Shown here in pieces: positions 13,784 to 21,748 of a stretch of 34,199 nucleotides of DNA. The notes beneath the pieces were generated by a model. The model was not told the origin of the DNA. It did no database searches and worked only from the letters and a program-made list of their open reading frames with translations. Every line of letters starts with the position of its first letter. Position 1 is the first letter of the stretch. The position numbers and the translations under genes were made by a program. The stretch spans positions 1 through 34,199 of the forward strand of contig DDEV01000035.1 in NCBI GenBank assembly GCA_002336855.1, read 5' to 3'. This DNA is from Leucobacter sp. UBA1945. GTDB lineage: Bacteria; Actinomycetota; Actinomycetes; Actinomycetales; Microbacteriaceae.

Positions 13784-14584
13784 GTGACCTCTTTTCAGCT
13801 GCACTCCACGCTCGTTGGCGACGAGACCGCCGCTACCCGCGTCGTCTTCTTGCACGGCCTGTTCGGGCGCGGCCGAAACTTCACGAGGATCGCTGCCGGG
13901 CTCGAGCCCGAGGCGCAGAGCCTCATGGTCGACCTGCCGAACCACGGGCGCTCGGCGTGGACCGAGCACTTCGACTATGCCCAGATGGCCGACCTCGTCG
14001 CCGCACACCTGCGCGGGGGCTTTGCGGAGTCTGGGCCCGTCGATGTGGTTGGGCATTCGATGGGCGGCAAGGTCGCGATGGTGCTTGCGCTGCGCCACCC
14101 CGAGCTGGTGCGCCGCCTCGTCGTCGTAGATATCTCGCCAGTATCTTCTGGTGGTTCGAGGGGTGAGTTTCAGCACCTGCTCGGGTCACTTGCGGCGTTG
14201 GATCTCCCGTCGCTCGAGCGGCGCTCTGACGTCGACGAGGCGCTCGCCGCAGCCGTGCCAAACGACACGGTGCGCAGCTTTCTGCTGCAGAACCTGAAGC
14301 ACCGTGACGGCGGCTTCACCTGGGAACCGAATCTTGACCTGCTCTACGGTGAGCTCGAGACCGTCATGGGCTTTCCCGATGCGGCCGGCGCCGTGTTTGG
14401 CGGGCCGGTGCTCTGGATTCGCGGCGACCGTTCGAACTATGTCACAGACGGCGATGCCCCGGCGATGCGGGCGCTGTTTCCGAAGACGCGACGCATGACG
14501 GTGCGCGACGCCGGGCACTGGGTGCACTCGGAGAAGCCCGAAGAGGTGATCTCTGCCCTGCGCACATTTTTGTTGGCGCAGTAG
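13784..14584 (+). CDS. Alpha/beta hydrolase (YbfF-like esterase)
   Basis: A 266-residue cytoplasmic alpha/beta hydrolase. The oxyanion region is VVFLHGLFGRGRNF, the nucleophile elbow GHSMGG (Ser92), the acid lies in the strand LWIRGDRSNYV and the catalytic His in DAGHWVHSEKP. LFGRGRNF and DLPNHGRS closely resemble the YbfF/ABHD11 branch, whose members hydrolyse short esters or acyl-CoA-like substrates. GTG 13784 gives the family start; a -10 box ends 6 nt before it. The preceding kinase ends 15 nt upstream, so partial read-through is likely. Confidence 0.92.
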   Translation: MTSFQLHSTLVGDETAATRVVFLHGLFGRGRNFTRIAAGLEPEAQSLMVDLPNHGRSAWTEHFDYAQMADLVAAHLRGGFAESGPVDVVGHSMGGKVAMVLALRHPELVRRLVVVDISPVSSGGSRGEFQHLLGSLAALDLPSLERRSDVDEALAAAVPNDTVRSFLLQNLKHRDGGFTWEPNLDLLYGELETVMGFPDAAGAVFGGPVLWIRGDRSNYVTDGDAPAMRALFPKTRRMTVRDAGHWVHSEKPEEVISALRTFLLAQ

Positions 14585-14621
14585 CCGGTTCTGGTGAGAT
14601 TCGGCGCAGGAAGCGCTGAGA

Positions 14622-14627
14622 TAGTCT
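14622..14627 (+). promoter_or_regulatory. -10 box of the 14681-16589 gene run
   Basis: TAGTCT would start transcription near 14634 and give a leader of about 47 nt with AGAGGA 6 nt before GTG 14681. The next four genes are closely spaced and could use this promoter. Confidence 0.4.
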
Positions 14628-14680
14628 GGGCGTGCAAGCCTCGGAACGCGTGAGGCCCGAACTACTGCGAGAGGATCCTC

Positions 14681-15061
14681 GTGACCGAAACTTCGCTGCC
14701 TGACGAGACGCAGCTGCCCCCGTGCCCCGAGTGTGCGAGCGAGTATGCCTACGAGATGGGGGCTCTGTTGGCGTGCCCGATGTGCGGGCATGAGTGGGCG
14801 GCCGGTGGCCAGCCAGATGAGCACCCGCCAGACGGAGCACAGGTCATTCGCGACGCGGTCGGAAATCCGCTTGCCGACGGTGACACCGTCACGCTCGTGA
14901 AGACGGTCAAGGTGTCTGGCGGCGGTGGCGGCACCATCAAGATCGGCACGAAGGTCGCCGGGATTCGCCTCATCGAGGGCGCAGGCGATCACGACATCGA
15001 CGCAAAGGTGCCAGGTTTCGGCAAGATGCAGCTGAAGTCAAGCGTCGTCAAGAAGGTCTAG
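14681..15061 (+). CDS. PhnA/YjdM-like zinc-ribbon protein
   Basis: A 126-residue protein of the PhnA (now YjdM) family. The N-terminal zinc ribbon has CPEC (15-18) and CPMC (32-35); the C-terminal PhnA domain reads VIRDAVGNPLADGDTVTLVKTVKV, IKIGTKV-x-GIRLIEG, then DIDAKVPGFGKMQLKSSVVKKV, matching the family along its length. The old link to phosphonate use comes from genomic context in Escherichia coli and is not established; its function is unknown. GTG 14681 has AGAGGA at 14669-14674. It is first in a run of five short plus-strand genes. Confidence 0.93.
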   Translation: MTETSLPDETQLPPCPECASEYAYEMGALLACPMCGHEWAAGGQPDEHPPDGAQVIRDAVGNPLADGDTVTLVKTVKVSGGGGGTIKIGTKVAGIRLIEGAGDHDIDAKVPGFGKMQLKSSVVKKV

Positions 15062-15070
15062 CGCTCGAGC

Positions 15071-15619
15071 ATGTTTTTCACCCACGACCTCGGCGATGGT
15101 TTTGCGCTCGGGCTGCGCACAACCGACTCGGTCGACGAACTGCTTGCCCTCATCAACAAGAATCTCGCGCGGTTGCGGCAGTGGGAGCAATGGGCGCTGG
15201 CCGAGCAGACCCCTGAAGTTCTGCGGGCGCACGTTGAAGAGCGGCTGCAGATGTTCGTTACTGGCGCCGCGGTTCCCTGCAACATCTATGCCGGTGGTCA
15301 GCTGATCGGCAATATCGAGATGCGTATCAACGACTACAACCGCACTGCAGAGCTCGGTTACTGGATCGACGAAGATTTCGAGGGCAGGGGAGTGGTGACG
15401 CGCGCGTGTCAGGCACTCATCGAGCACGGCAAGACCAGCCTCGGAGTGCGGCGTTTTGAGCTCTACACCGCGGCGCACAATGATCGCAGCGGTGCGGTCG
15501 CGAAGCGACTCGGTTTTGCGCACGAGGGTGTGATGCGAAGCGCGACACCGCTGGGTGAGCAGCGCTTCGACACGAACGTATACGGCCTGGTGGTCGCGAG
15601 TGCCGCGGGCATAAGCTGA
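15071..15619 (+). CDS. GNAT-family acetyltransferase (RimJ/RimL-like)
   Basis: A 182-residue GNAT protein. Acetyl-CoA-binding motif A is seen as AELGYWIDEDFEGRGVVTRA (Q/R-x2-G-x-G/A version with EGRGVV), followed by motif B helix ACQALIEHG, RRFELYTAAHNDRSGAVAKRLGF and HEGVMRSA, the hallmark of RimJ/RimL-type N-acetyltransferases. It may acetylate a protein N-terminus (for example a ribosomal protein) or a small amine; the substrate is unknown. It starts 9 nt after the PhnA-like gene without a good ribosome site, so coupling is likely. Confidence 0.9.
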   Translation: MFFTHDLGDGFALGLRTTDSVDELLALINKNLARLRQWEQWALAEQTPEVLRAHVEERLQMFVTGAAVPCNIYAGGQLIGNIEMRINDYNRTAELGYWIDEDFEGRGVVTRACQALIEHGKTSLGVRRFELYTAAHNDRSGAVAKRLGFAHEGVMRSATPLGEQRFDTNVYGLVVASAAGIS

Positions 15620-15645
15620 GGTATTCCATGCCAAAGGAGGCGACA

Positions 15646-15855
15646 GTGTCAGAACCGGTGAAGGGCCCCAAATCGTACTTCCCTTCGATTGAGGCGAAAT
15701 ACGGCAAATCGATCGACGAGTGGATCGCCGAGCTGCGTGCGGTCGCCGGGCAGAAACACATGGATCAGGTGCAGTTCTTGAAGGATCAGGGCATGGGCCA
15801 CGGGCACGCAAACGCCCTCGTGCACGTGTTTCGGGCGGAGCACGACGGCGCGTGA
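15646..15855 (+). CDS. DUF4287 domain protein
   Basis: A 69-residue protein matching DUF4287: SYFPSIEAKYGKSIDEWIAEL, then KHMDQVQFLKDQGMGHGHAN and ALVHVFRAEH. Members are small, soluble and of unknown function, often next to DUF5655. GTG 15646 is chosen over ATG 15628 because a perfect AAAGGAGG (15633-15640) precedes it at the right spacing and lies inside the longer frame. Confidence 0.85.
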   Translation: MSEPVKGPKSYFPSIEAKYGKSIDEWIAELRAVAGQKHMDQVQFLKDQGMGHGHANALVHVFRAEHDGA

Positions 15856-15888
15856 GCGAGCGGCCGAGTGACGAGGAGATTGCCTGAC

Positions 15889-16116
15889 ATGGAGCTTCCC
15901 GCGGGCCTTCGCGAGCACCCTTTTTCGTATCGAGTCACGAGTGCTGGTGAGGTGCGCGTCGTTCGAGACGGTCGCTCTATCGTGACGGTGAGGGGTGCGG
16001 CCGCGCGAAAGCTGGCGGCCCAGCTGGGCAGCGACGATGCGAGGGATCAGCAGCTGCTCGCAAGAGCCACCGGAAACTACAAGCGCGGCAACGAACGTGG
16101 GGCCTCGGCGCGATGA
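15889..16116 (+). CDS. Small uncharacterised protein
   Basis: A 75-residue basic protein: MELPAGLREHPFSYRVTSAG, then a short beta-hairpin (VRVVRDGRSIVTVRG), then a helix (AAARKLAAQLG) and a basic tail (NYKRGNERGASAR). ATG 15889 has GAGGAG (15874-15879) upstream; an earlier in-frame ATG at 15868 lacks one. It lies between the DUF4287 and SRPBCC genes in the same operon-like run. I do not recognise a family; the tail suggests nucleic-acid contact but there is no motif to support it. Confidence 0.7.
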   Translation: MELPAGLREHPFSYRVTSAGEVRVVRDGRSIVTVRGAAARKLAAQLGSDDARDQQLLARATGNYKRGNERGASAR

Positions 16117-16139
16117 GCGACTGCGTGCTGAAGTGAGCC

Positions 16140-16589
16140 ATGCCGACGATACTGCTTGAGACGCTGATCGATGCGCCGATCGAACGTTGCTTTTCGCTGA
16201 GCCTTTCGATCGACGCGCACACTCAATCGATGGGGTCGTCTGCTGAGCGGGCGGTCGCCGGGGTGACAAGCGGTGTGATCGGACCGGGCGAGTCGGTGAC
16301 TTGGCAGGCGCGCCATTTCGGGGTGCCACTGCGCATGACTTCGCTGATCAGTGAATACGAGCGCCCGAGTCGATTCGTTGACGAACAAACGCAGGGTCCA
16401 TTCGCCAGATGGTGGCACGAACACCGATTCGAGGCATCGGGCCGACAGACCCGCATGATCGACCACATCGAGTTCGAAGCTCCCTTTGGATTCCTTGGCA
16501 AGATTGCTGAGCGGCTCGTGCTCGAGCGCTACATGAAACGACTCATCGGGCAGCGAAATCTGTGGCTCAAGCAGCGCCTCGAAGCGTGA
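16140..16589 (+). CDS. SRPBCC-family (START-like) protein
   Basis: A 149-residue protein with the SRPBCC ligand-pocket fold: ETLIDAPIERCFSLSLSIDAH at the start, VTWQARHFGVPLRMTSLISEYERPSRFVDEQTQGPFARWWHEHRF in the middle, then RMIDHIEFEAPFGFLGKIAERLVLERYMKRLI. This long form resembles proteins annotated as SRPBCC or cell-division-inhibitor-like in actinobacteria; they bind small hydrophobic ligands, and most lack a known function. ATG 16140 follows the preceding gene by 23 nt with no clear ribosome site. Confidence 0.85.
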   Translation: MPTILLETLIDAPIERCFSLSLSIDAHTQSMGSSAERAVAGVTSGVIGPGESVTWQARHFGVPLRMTSLISEYERPSRFVDEQTQGPFARWWHEHRFEASGRQTRMIDHIEFEAPFGFLGKIAERLVLERYMKRLIGQRNLWLKQRLEA

Positions 16590-16639
16590 CGATTCGTGCA
16601 ATTCGTCAGCTCGAGGCGGGAGTTCGGGCTGAAATTCTG

Positions 16640-16645
16640 TAGTCT
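16640..16645 (+). promoter_or_regulatory. -10 box of the 16652 gene
   Basis: TAGTCT ends 6 nt before GTG 16652, the spacing of a leaderless transcript. Confidence 0.5.
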
Positions 16646-16651
16646 GTCAGG

Positions 16652-17977
16652 GTGAATGACGATGAATTGCGCGCATTTCTCGACTCCGCGACCGTAGGTG
16701 GCGAAGAGGATCAGGGCCAAGAACCCGAAGGTTCAGGCGCTGAACCGGTCGCGCCGACCGAAACGCCCTCGGCTGCACCTTTGCCTCAGCGCCGCGGGGT
16801 CCCGAGCTTCGATGAGCTGATGAGCATGGGCGAGCCCGCCTCGGATTCGTCGCTTCCCGAAGCGACCGCGCCCTCGGCCAGTCCGGAGCCCGCACGCAAG
16901 ACGCCAACCGAGAACGCTGCCGCATCACCGGTTCAGCAGGCGAAGCCTGACGAGCAGCCGTGGTCTCAGGCCTTTGCCACTGACAACGAGCAGCTCGTGC
17001 CGCTTATTCTGCCTGGATTCTCACCTGAGCCCCGCGAGCGGCGTGACCTGCCCCCGGTGTTTCAGGCAGAGCCTACTCAGCAGGCGCCGCAGCCGGACTC
17101 GTCGGCATCGAAGCAGTACGAGGAGCCGGCTCCGACGCAGCCCTTTGATGTGCTGACCTCGACAGAGACGGGCAAAGCGCAGGCCACCACAGCAAGCGCA
17201 GCTGCGAACGCCGCGGCTGCCTCGACTGGTGCCGCAGTCCCAGCCGCCTCCGCGGTTACAGCTGCGACAACTCCCGTAGCGGCAGCATTTCCACCGGCCG
17301 CAGCGACGCGCCCAACTCAGGCTGCCGCCGACACTGATCCTTTTGCGCTCCTTGCCCCTGAGCTCGCAAGTGATGCTGAGGCGGAACCCGAGCCCGACTA
17401 CGAACGAATCTCGGTCACGGGCAGCGAGAACCGCGGACGCAAGGCTCTGCCGTGGCTGATTGTCGGTGGCGGGGTCGTGGTAGCGATCATCGCCTCGATC
17501 TTTGTGGTCAACGGTGTACGCGGCAACGAAACGCCCGCAGCAACCGAGAATCCGCCGGCGACCTCGCAGCCGACGACCGAAGCCCCCGCTGAGACCGAAA
17601 CCCCGGAGCCGAGCGAAGAGCCGGCCCCCGAGCCCGACGCTGCACCCGTGGTCGATCCGGGGAGCACGTGGCCACTGCCGATCGAGCAGTGGGGTCTGAC
17701 CGTGCAGGTCTCTGAGAAGCTCGGTGGAAGCACCCCCTACACGCTGTTCGACGGTAATACTCGCGCAACGTTCGACTCGATCCCGGTCGCCGCCGGTTTT
17801 TCAGACGCCTGCGCTGCGGCTCGCGAGCCCAACGTGTGGGGTCTGCTGAAGACGGACGATGGCAAGCTTGAGGTGGTGAGGCCCGAGCCTCGCTGCACGA
17901 GCCAGGCAGACGCCGCGCTCTACGACACGATCTGGGGCACGCTCGACTACATGGCGAAGAGCGCGAAGCCCTCATAA
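16652..17977 (+). CDS. One-pass membrane protein with Ala/Pro-rich cytoplasmic part
   Basis: A 441-residue protein in three parts. Residues 1-260 are acidic, Pro/Ala/Gln-rich and probably unstructured, including an Ala/Thr run (about 170-225) made mostly of A, T, V and P. One membrane helix follows at about 265-288 (LPWLIVGGGVVVAIIASIFVV). Outside is a Pro/Glu/Thr linker (PATSQPTTEAPAETETPEPS) and a small domain of about 110 residues with two Cys (SDACAAA, PRCTSQ) that could form a disulfide. No signal peptide precedes the N-terminal part, so it should face the cytoplasm. The layout resembles actinobacterial septum or cell-wall regulators but I cannot name it. GTG 16652 has a -10 box 6 nt upstream. 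Confidence 0.8.
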   Translation: MNDDELRAFLDSATVGGEEDQGQEPEGSGAEPVAPTETPSAAPLPQRRGVPSFDELMSMGEPASDSSLPEATAPSASPEPARKTPTENAAASPVQQAKPDEQPWSQAFATDNEQLVPLILPGFSPEPRERRDLPPVFQAEPTQQAPQPDSSASKQYEEPAPTQPFDVLTSTETGKAQATTASAAANAAAASTGAAVPAASAVTAATTPVAAAFPPAAATRPTQAAADTDPFALLAPELASDAEAEPEPDYERISVTGSENRGRKALPWLIVGGGVVVAIIASIFVVNGVRGNETPAATENPPATSQPTTEAPAETETPEPSEEPAPEPDAAPVVDPGSTWPLPIEQWGLTVQVSEKLGGSTPYTLFDGNTRATFDSIPVAAGFSDACAAAREPNVWGLLKTDDGKLEVVRPEPRCTSQADAALYDTIWGTLDYMAKSAKPS

Positions 17978-17978
17978 C

Positions 17979-18773
17979 TCACGCTGCAGCCGGGAGCGAG
18001 AAGAACGCTGGCCAGAGCGCGACCGCGAGCGGGTAGCCGACGAAGCTCACGACGTCGAGCACCCAGTGCGCGACGATCAGCGGCAAGGATCGGCCCCAGC
18101 GCTGATACGCCCATCCGAAGACGAGGCCCATCACCACGTTACCGACGAAGCCGCCGAACCCCTGGTAGAGGTGGTAGCTGCCTCGCAGCAGCGCGCTCGA
18201 GACGATCGTCGCGATCGGGCCGACTCCGAGCCGCTTCAGGCGGTCGAAGACGAACGCCACGACGATGAGCTCCTCGCCGAGCGCGGCCTTGAGTGCCATC
18301 AGCACGAGCACCGGAACCGTCCACCAGTAGGTATCGAGCGCCGCGGGGACGACCGTCGTGTTGATGCCGATCCCGCGTGCGAAGACATAGAACACGAGAC
18401 CGGGGATGCCGATCGCGGCCGCGAGCAGCAACCCGAACGCGCTCTCGCGACCCCACCAGCCGCGCCGCATGCGAGGGAGCCTGCCGAGCCCGAGGTTGCC
18501 GAGATGCGGAGCCCGCCGGCGCCAGAGCAGATAGGCGACGAGAGCAACCGGGGCGAGGCCGAAGGCGAAGCTCAACAGCTGGTAGATGAGGTCGAAGGTC
18601 GCGCGATCCGCGAGCGGGCGGTTGATGGTCGCGGTTTGCGAGGAGAGGGCGACCTCGCTCGAAAGTCGCTCTACGATCACGACGATCGCGCGCACCCCGG
18701 CGGCTCCGAACGACAGCGCCAGCACGATGGCGAGTTCCCACCGCAGCTGGGTCTTTGAGGGCGTAGCGATCAC
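17979..18773 (-). CDS. CPBP-family intramembrane protease (Abi/CAAX-like)
   Basis: A 264-residue integral membrane protein with about seven hydrophobic segments. CPBP motifs: ALGEELIVVAFVFDRL (motif 1, Glu-Glu), LLRGSYHLYQGFGGFVGNV (motif 2, His) and LPLIVAHWVLDVV (motif 3, His). Motif 1 lacks the Arg of the classic EExxxR form, as in a common actinobacterial subgroup that keeps RGSYHLYQG. Such proteins are intramembrane glutamic proteases acting on prenylated peptides, immunity or stress targets; the substrate here is unknown. GTG 18773 is chosen over one at 18815 because TACGCT (18780-18785) ends 6 nt before it. It is convergent with the 16652 gene, whose stop is one base away. Confidence 0.88.
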   Translation of the reverse strand: MIATPSKTQLRWELAIVLALSFGAAGVRAIVVIVERLSSEVALSSQTATINRPLADRATFDLIYQLLSFAFGLAPVALVAYLLWRRRAPHLGNLGLGRLPRMRRGWWGRESAFGLLLAAAIGIPGLVFYVFARGIGINTTVVPAALDTYWWTVPVLVLMALKAALGEELIVVAFVFDRLKRLGVGPIATIVSSALLRGSYHLYQGFGGFVGNVVMGLVFGWAYQRWGRSLPLIVAHWVLDVVSFVGYPLAVALWPAFFSLPAAA

Positions 18774-18779
18774 GCGCCA

Positions 18780-18785
18780 AGCGTA
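18780..18785 (-). promoter_or_regulatory. -10 box of the CPBP protease gene
   Basis: TACGCT on the minus strand ends 6 nt before GTG 18773, supporting that start and a leaderless message. Confidence 0.5.
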
Positions 18786-18920
18786 GCGCGTGGTCAGCAC
18801 CCGCACGGTTCTCACAGTGGACGAAAGAGCAGAAACCCCTGCTCATGTGAGCAATGTCTCGATCCGCTTACGATCGCTCCCGGCACAGGTCCGTAGCGAG
18901 ACACAACCCCCGAGGCCAGC

Positions 18921-18926
18921 TAGGCT
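18921..18926 (+). promoter_or_regulatory. -10 box of the first peptide-ABC operon
   Basis: TAGGCT would start transcription near 18933 and give a leader of about 60 nt. A TGTCTCG/CGAGACA dyad (18855-18861 and 18897-18903) lies upstream and could mark a regulator site. Confidence 0.45.
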
Positions 18927-18943
18927 AGGCGGGTTCCCAAAAA

Positions 18944-18979
18944 GCAACGGCGCTCGAACAGCTCCGTTGCTCACGCAAC
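18944..18979 (+). promoter_or_regulatory. Alternative leader hairpins before the first SBP gene
   Basis: GCAACGG (18944-18950) can pair with CCGTTGC (18964-18970), 13-nt loop. The latter arm can instead pair as GTTGC (18966-18970) with GCAAC (18975-18979), 4-nt loop, just ahead of the AAGGAG ribosome site. The two foldings exclude each other. A regulatory role is inference. Confidence 0.35.
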
Positions 18980-18992
18980 ACAAGGAGACCAA

Positions 18993-20609
18993 GTGAAACT
19001 CTCACGCACTGGCTATGGCGTGCTCGCACTTGCCACCTCGAGCGCACTGCTGCTCTCGGGCTGCGCATCTGGCGGTGGCGATGCGGGCGGTTCGACGGGC
19101 GGCTCGGCCATCACCGTTGGCACGACCGAGGTCGTCACCTCGCTCGACCCCGCAGGCGCATACGACAATGGGTCGTTCGGCGTTATGACGAACATCTACC
19201 CAATGCTGCTGAACAACCCCGTGGGTTCGAGCGACGTCGAGCCCGACATCGCTGAATCGGCAGAATTCACCGAGCCCACGAAGTACACCGTCAAGCTCAA
19301 AGAGGGCCTGACCTTCGCCAACGGAAACGAACTCACCGCTTCCGACGTGAAGTTCACCTTCGATCGCCAGCTCGCGATCGCCGATGAGAACGGCCCGTCG
19401 AGCCTGCTCGCAAACCTCGACAGCGTCGAGGCCACCGATGACACCACAGTCGTGTTCACGCTGAAGGCTGGCGACGACCAGACCTTCCCGCAGGTGCTGT
19501 CGAGCCCGGTTGGTCCGATCGTCGACGAAGATGTGTTCCCCGCAGACAAACTCGCCACTGACGCAGAGATCGTCAAGGGCAAGGGCTTTGCTGGCCAGTA
19601 CTCGCTCGAGAGCTTCGACAAGGGCAACCTCGCCGCGTACAAGGCGTTCGACGGCTACCAGGGCCTGTGGGGCGCAGCCAAGACCGGCGAGATCAACGTA
19701 AAGTACTTCGCCGACGAGGCAAACCTGAGCCAGGCCATCGAGACCAAGGCAGTCGACGTTGCGTTCCGCAGCCTGTCGGCTACCGACATCGAGAAGTTCG
19801 AGGGCACTGACGGCCTCAACGTGGTGAAGGGACCGGGCGGCGAGATTCGCTACATCGTGTTCAACTTCAACGTGCAGCCTTTCGGCGCTACCACGGCTGA
19901 CGCCGATCCGGCGAAGGCACTTGCCGTGCGCCAGGCCGCAGCGGACCTGATCGACCGCGACAAGCTCTCGGAGCAGGTCTTCAAGGGCACCTACACCCCG
20001 CTCTACAGCTTCGTTCCCGACGGCCTGACCGGTGCGACCGAGTCGCTCAAGGGCCTCTACGGTGACAACGAAGGTGGCGCTGATCCCGCTCGTGCGGCGA
20101 AGCGTCTCGCCGATGCCGGCGTGCAGACCCCGGTCGTGCTCAACCTGCAGTACGCGGGTGAGCGCTACGGTGCAGCCTCGGCTGAAGAGTACGCTCAGAT
20201 CAAGGCGCAGCTCGAGACTGACGGCCTGTTCACTGTGAACCTGCAGTCGACCGAGTGGGGCCAGTTCACCAAGGATCGCGTTGAAGACATGTACCCGGCT
20301 CACCAGCTCGGCTGGTTCCCCGATTACTCGGATGCCGACAACTACCTGACGCCGTTCTTCCTTGAGGGTGGATTCCTTGAGAACCACTACAACAACGAAG
20401 AGGTCAACAACCTGATTCGTCAGCAGCTCGTCACTCCTGACCCGGCAGCGCGTACTGCGTTGATCGAGCAGATCCAGGATCTCGTCGCTCAGGACCTGTC
20501 GACCCTGCCGATGCTGCAGGGCGCGCAGGTTGCTGTCGCGGTCGACGGTGTTGACGGCGTCACGCTTGATCCTTCGTTCAAGTTCCGCTTCGGTACGCTC
20601 ACCAAGTAG
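18993..20609 (+). CDS. Peptide/nickel-type ABC transporter substrate-binding lipoprotein (system 1)
   Basis: A 538-residue SBP_bac_5 (cluster C) binding protein that captures a ligand outside the membrane and hands it to the permeases encoded next. Type II signal peptide with lipobox LLSGC (Cys24), then a Gly/Ser linker. Family features follow: SLDPAGAYDNGSF, VEPDIAESAEF, YTVKLKEGLTFANGNELTASDV (the 'F-x-DG-x-P/L-x-ADVK' segment), LFNFNVQPF-like strand and DPAARTALIEQIQDLVAQDLSTLPML near the C-terminus. Length is normal. GTG 18993 has AAGGAG upstream. It is first in a four-gene operon and is followed by a strong hairpin. Di/oligopeptide is the likely ligand from the family and the DppD/F-type ATPases, but not provable by sequence. 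Confidence 0.95.
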   Translation: MKLSRTGYGVLALATSSALLLSGCASGGGDAGGSTGGSAITVGTTEVVTSLDPAGAYDNGSFGVMTNIYPMLLNNPVGSSDVEPDIAESAEFTEPTKYTVKLKEGLTFANGNELTASDVKFTFDRQLAIADENGPSSLLANLDSVEATDDTTVVFTLKAGDDQTFPQVLSSPVGPIVDEDVFPADKLATDAEIVKGKGFAGQYSLESFDKGNLAAYKAFDGYQGLWGAAKTGEINVKYFADEANLSQAIETKAVDVAFRSLSATDIEKFEGTDGLNVVKGPGGEIRYIVFNFNVQPFGATTADADPAKALAVRQAAADLIDRDKLSEQVFKGTYTPLYSFVPDGLTGATESLKGLYGDNEGGADPARAAKRLADAGVQTPVVLNLQYAGERYGAASAEEYAQIKAQLETDGLFTVNLQSTEWGQFTKDRVEDMYPAHQLGWFPDYSDADNYLTPFFLEGGFLENHYNNEEVNNLIRQQLVTPDPAARTALIEQIQDLVAQDLSTLPMLQGAQVAVAVDGVDGVTLDPSFKFRFGTLTK

Positions 20610-20620
20610 TTCTTATCGAG

Positions 20621-20663
20621 ACAGGGAGGGGGCCGCTTGCGGCTTCCCTCCCTGTGCTCTTTC
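20621..20663 (+). terminator. Intra-operon attenuator after the first SBP gene
   Basis: ACAGGGAGGG with GCCGC pairs with GCGGC and CCCTCCCTGT (arms 20621-20636 and 20639-20655, small internal bulge), followed by a pyrimidine-rich GCTCTTTCTC. It should lower transcription of the permease genes relative to the SBP, as is usual in such operons. Confidence 0.8.
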
Positions 20664-20669
20664 TCAACC

Positions 20670-21746
20670 ATGACTCTTGATATTGCCGCGGGCGCACCCG
20701 CGAAAGTCTCGAAAGCTCGGTCGGGGGGTGGGCTCGGGCGCTACATCATCTGGCGCGCCCTGCTCATCGTGCCGACCGTGTTTATCCTTGTCACGATGGT
20801 ATTCGTGCTCATGCGCACCATCGGCGACCCGATCACCGCTTCTGTCGGTGACCGCCTCCCCCCTGAGCAACTCGCCGAGCGCATTCACGCCGCCGGCTAC
20901 GATCGTCCGGTTCTCGTGCAATACCTTGAATACCTCGGTCAGGTATTCACCGGAAACTTCGGCACGACGATCAGCGACAACCGCCCCGTGCTTGAGGTGC
21001 TCACCACGTTCGGCGCGGCAACGCTCGAACTCGCTTTCTTCACGCTGATTGTGGCGTTCGTCGTGGGTATTCCCCTCGGCATGCTGGCCGCGTACTATCG
21101 CGACCGCGGGCCAGATGCAGCGCTTCGCGTCTTCGCGATCTTCACTTACGCAACTCCCGTGTTCTTCTCGGGCCTGCTGCTCAAGCTCATCTTCGGAATT
21201 TGGCTCGGCTGGCTGCCGGTTTCGGGGCGCGCCTCGATCGCGACCGAGCTGAAGATTCAGCTGCTGCCAAACCCTTCGGGCTTCTACTTGATCGACGCGT
21301 TCCGTCTTGGGAGCCCCGAAGCAGTCGGTGACGTCCTCGTCCACGCGATCCTCCCGGCGTTGACGCTCGGCCTGATGACCGCCGGTATCTTCCTGCGCCT
21401 CGTACGTACGAACATGATCGGCACGCTCGGGCAAGAGTTTGTGGATTCGGGTCGTTCGCGCGGCGTGAGTGAGTTCAGGCTCGTCACAAAGCACGCCTAC
21501 CGCCCGGCGCTGATTCCGATCATCACCGTGATCGGCCTGCAGATTGCATTGCTTCTCGGCGGTGCAGTGCTGACCGAGAGCACCTTCGAATGGAAGGGTC
21601 TCGGCTTTCAGCTTGCTTACTATTTGAGTGCGCGTGACTTCGTGGCGGTGCAGGGCATCGTTGCGCTGCTCGCGGTGATAGTTGCGCTGTCGAACTTCAT
21701 CGTCGACGTGCTCGCTGCGCTTATCGACCCGAGAGTGAGGTACTGA
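20670..21746 (+). CDS. ABC transporter permease, DppB type (system 1)
   Basis: A 358-residue integral membrane protein of the BPD_transp_1 family, DppB/OppB branch. It begins with a cytoplasmic stretch and TM1 (YIIWRALLIVPTVFILVTMVFVL), the periplasmic loop with PITASVGDRLPPEQLAERIHAAGYDRPVLVQYLEYLGQ typical of DppB, and five more helices. The EAA loop, which contacts the ATPase, reads EFVDSGRSRGVSEFRLVTKHAYRPAL, and the end is DVLAALIDPRVRY. ATG 20670 has no ribosome site because the attenuator hairpin ends just upstream; TTG 20637 lies in the hairpin with GGAGGGG 5-6 nt ahead. Which is used is unclear. Next gene starts 2 nt after the stop. Confidence 0.93.
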   Translation: MTLDIAAGAPAKVSKARSGGGLGRYIIWRALLIVPTVFILVTMVFVLMRTIGDPITASVGDRLPPEQLAERIHAAGYDRPVLVQYLEYLGQVFTGNFGTTISDNRPVLEVLTTFGAATLELAFFTLIVAFVVGIPLGMLAAYYRDRGPDAALRVFAIFTYATPVFFSGLLLKLIFGIWLGWLPVSGRASIATELKIQLLPNPSGFYLIDAFRLGSPEAVGDVLVHAILPALTLGLMTAGIFLRLVRTNMIGTLGQEFVDSGRSRGVSEFRLVTKHAYRPALIPIITVIGLQIALLLGGAVLTESTFEWKGLGFQLAYYLSARDFVAVQGIVALLAVIVALSNFIVDVLAALIDPRVRY

Positions 21747-21748
21747 TC

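Noticed and set aside
19002..20387. 461-codon antisense frame across the first SBP gene (and 528 codons across 24768-26354)
   Set aside because: Antisense to strongly biased SBP genes; compositions (Leu/Val/Glu-rich, no motifs) are those expected of reversed codons.
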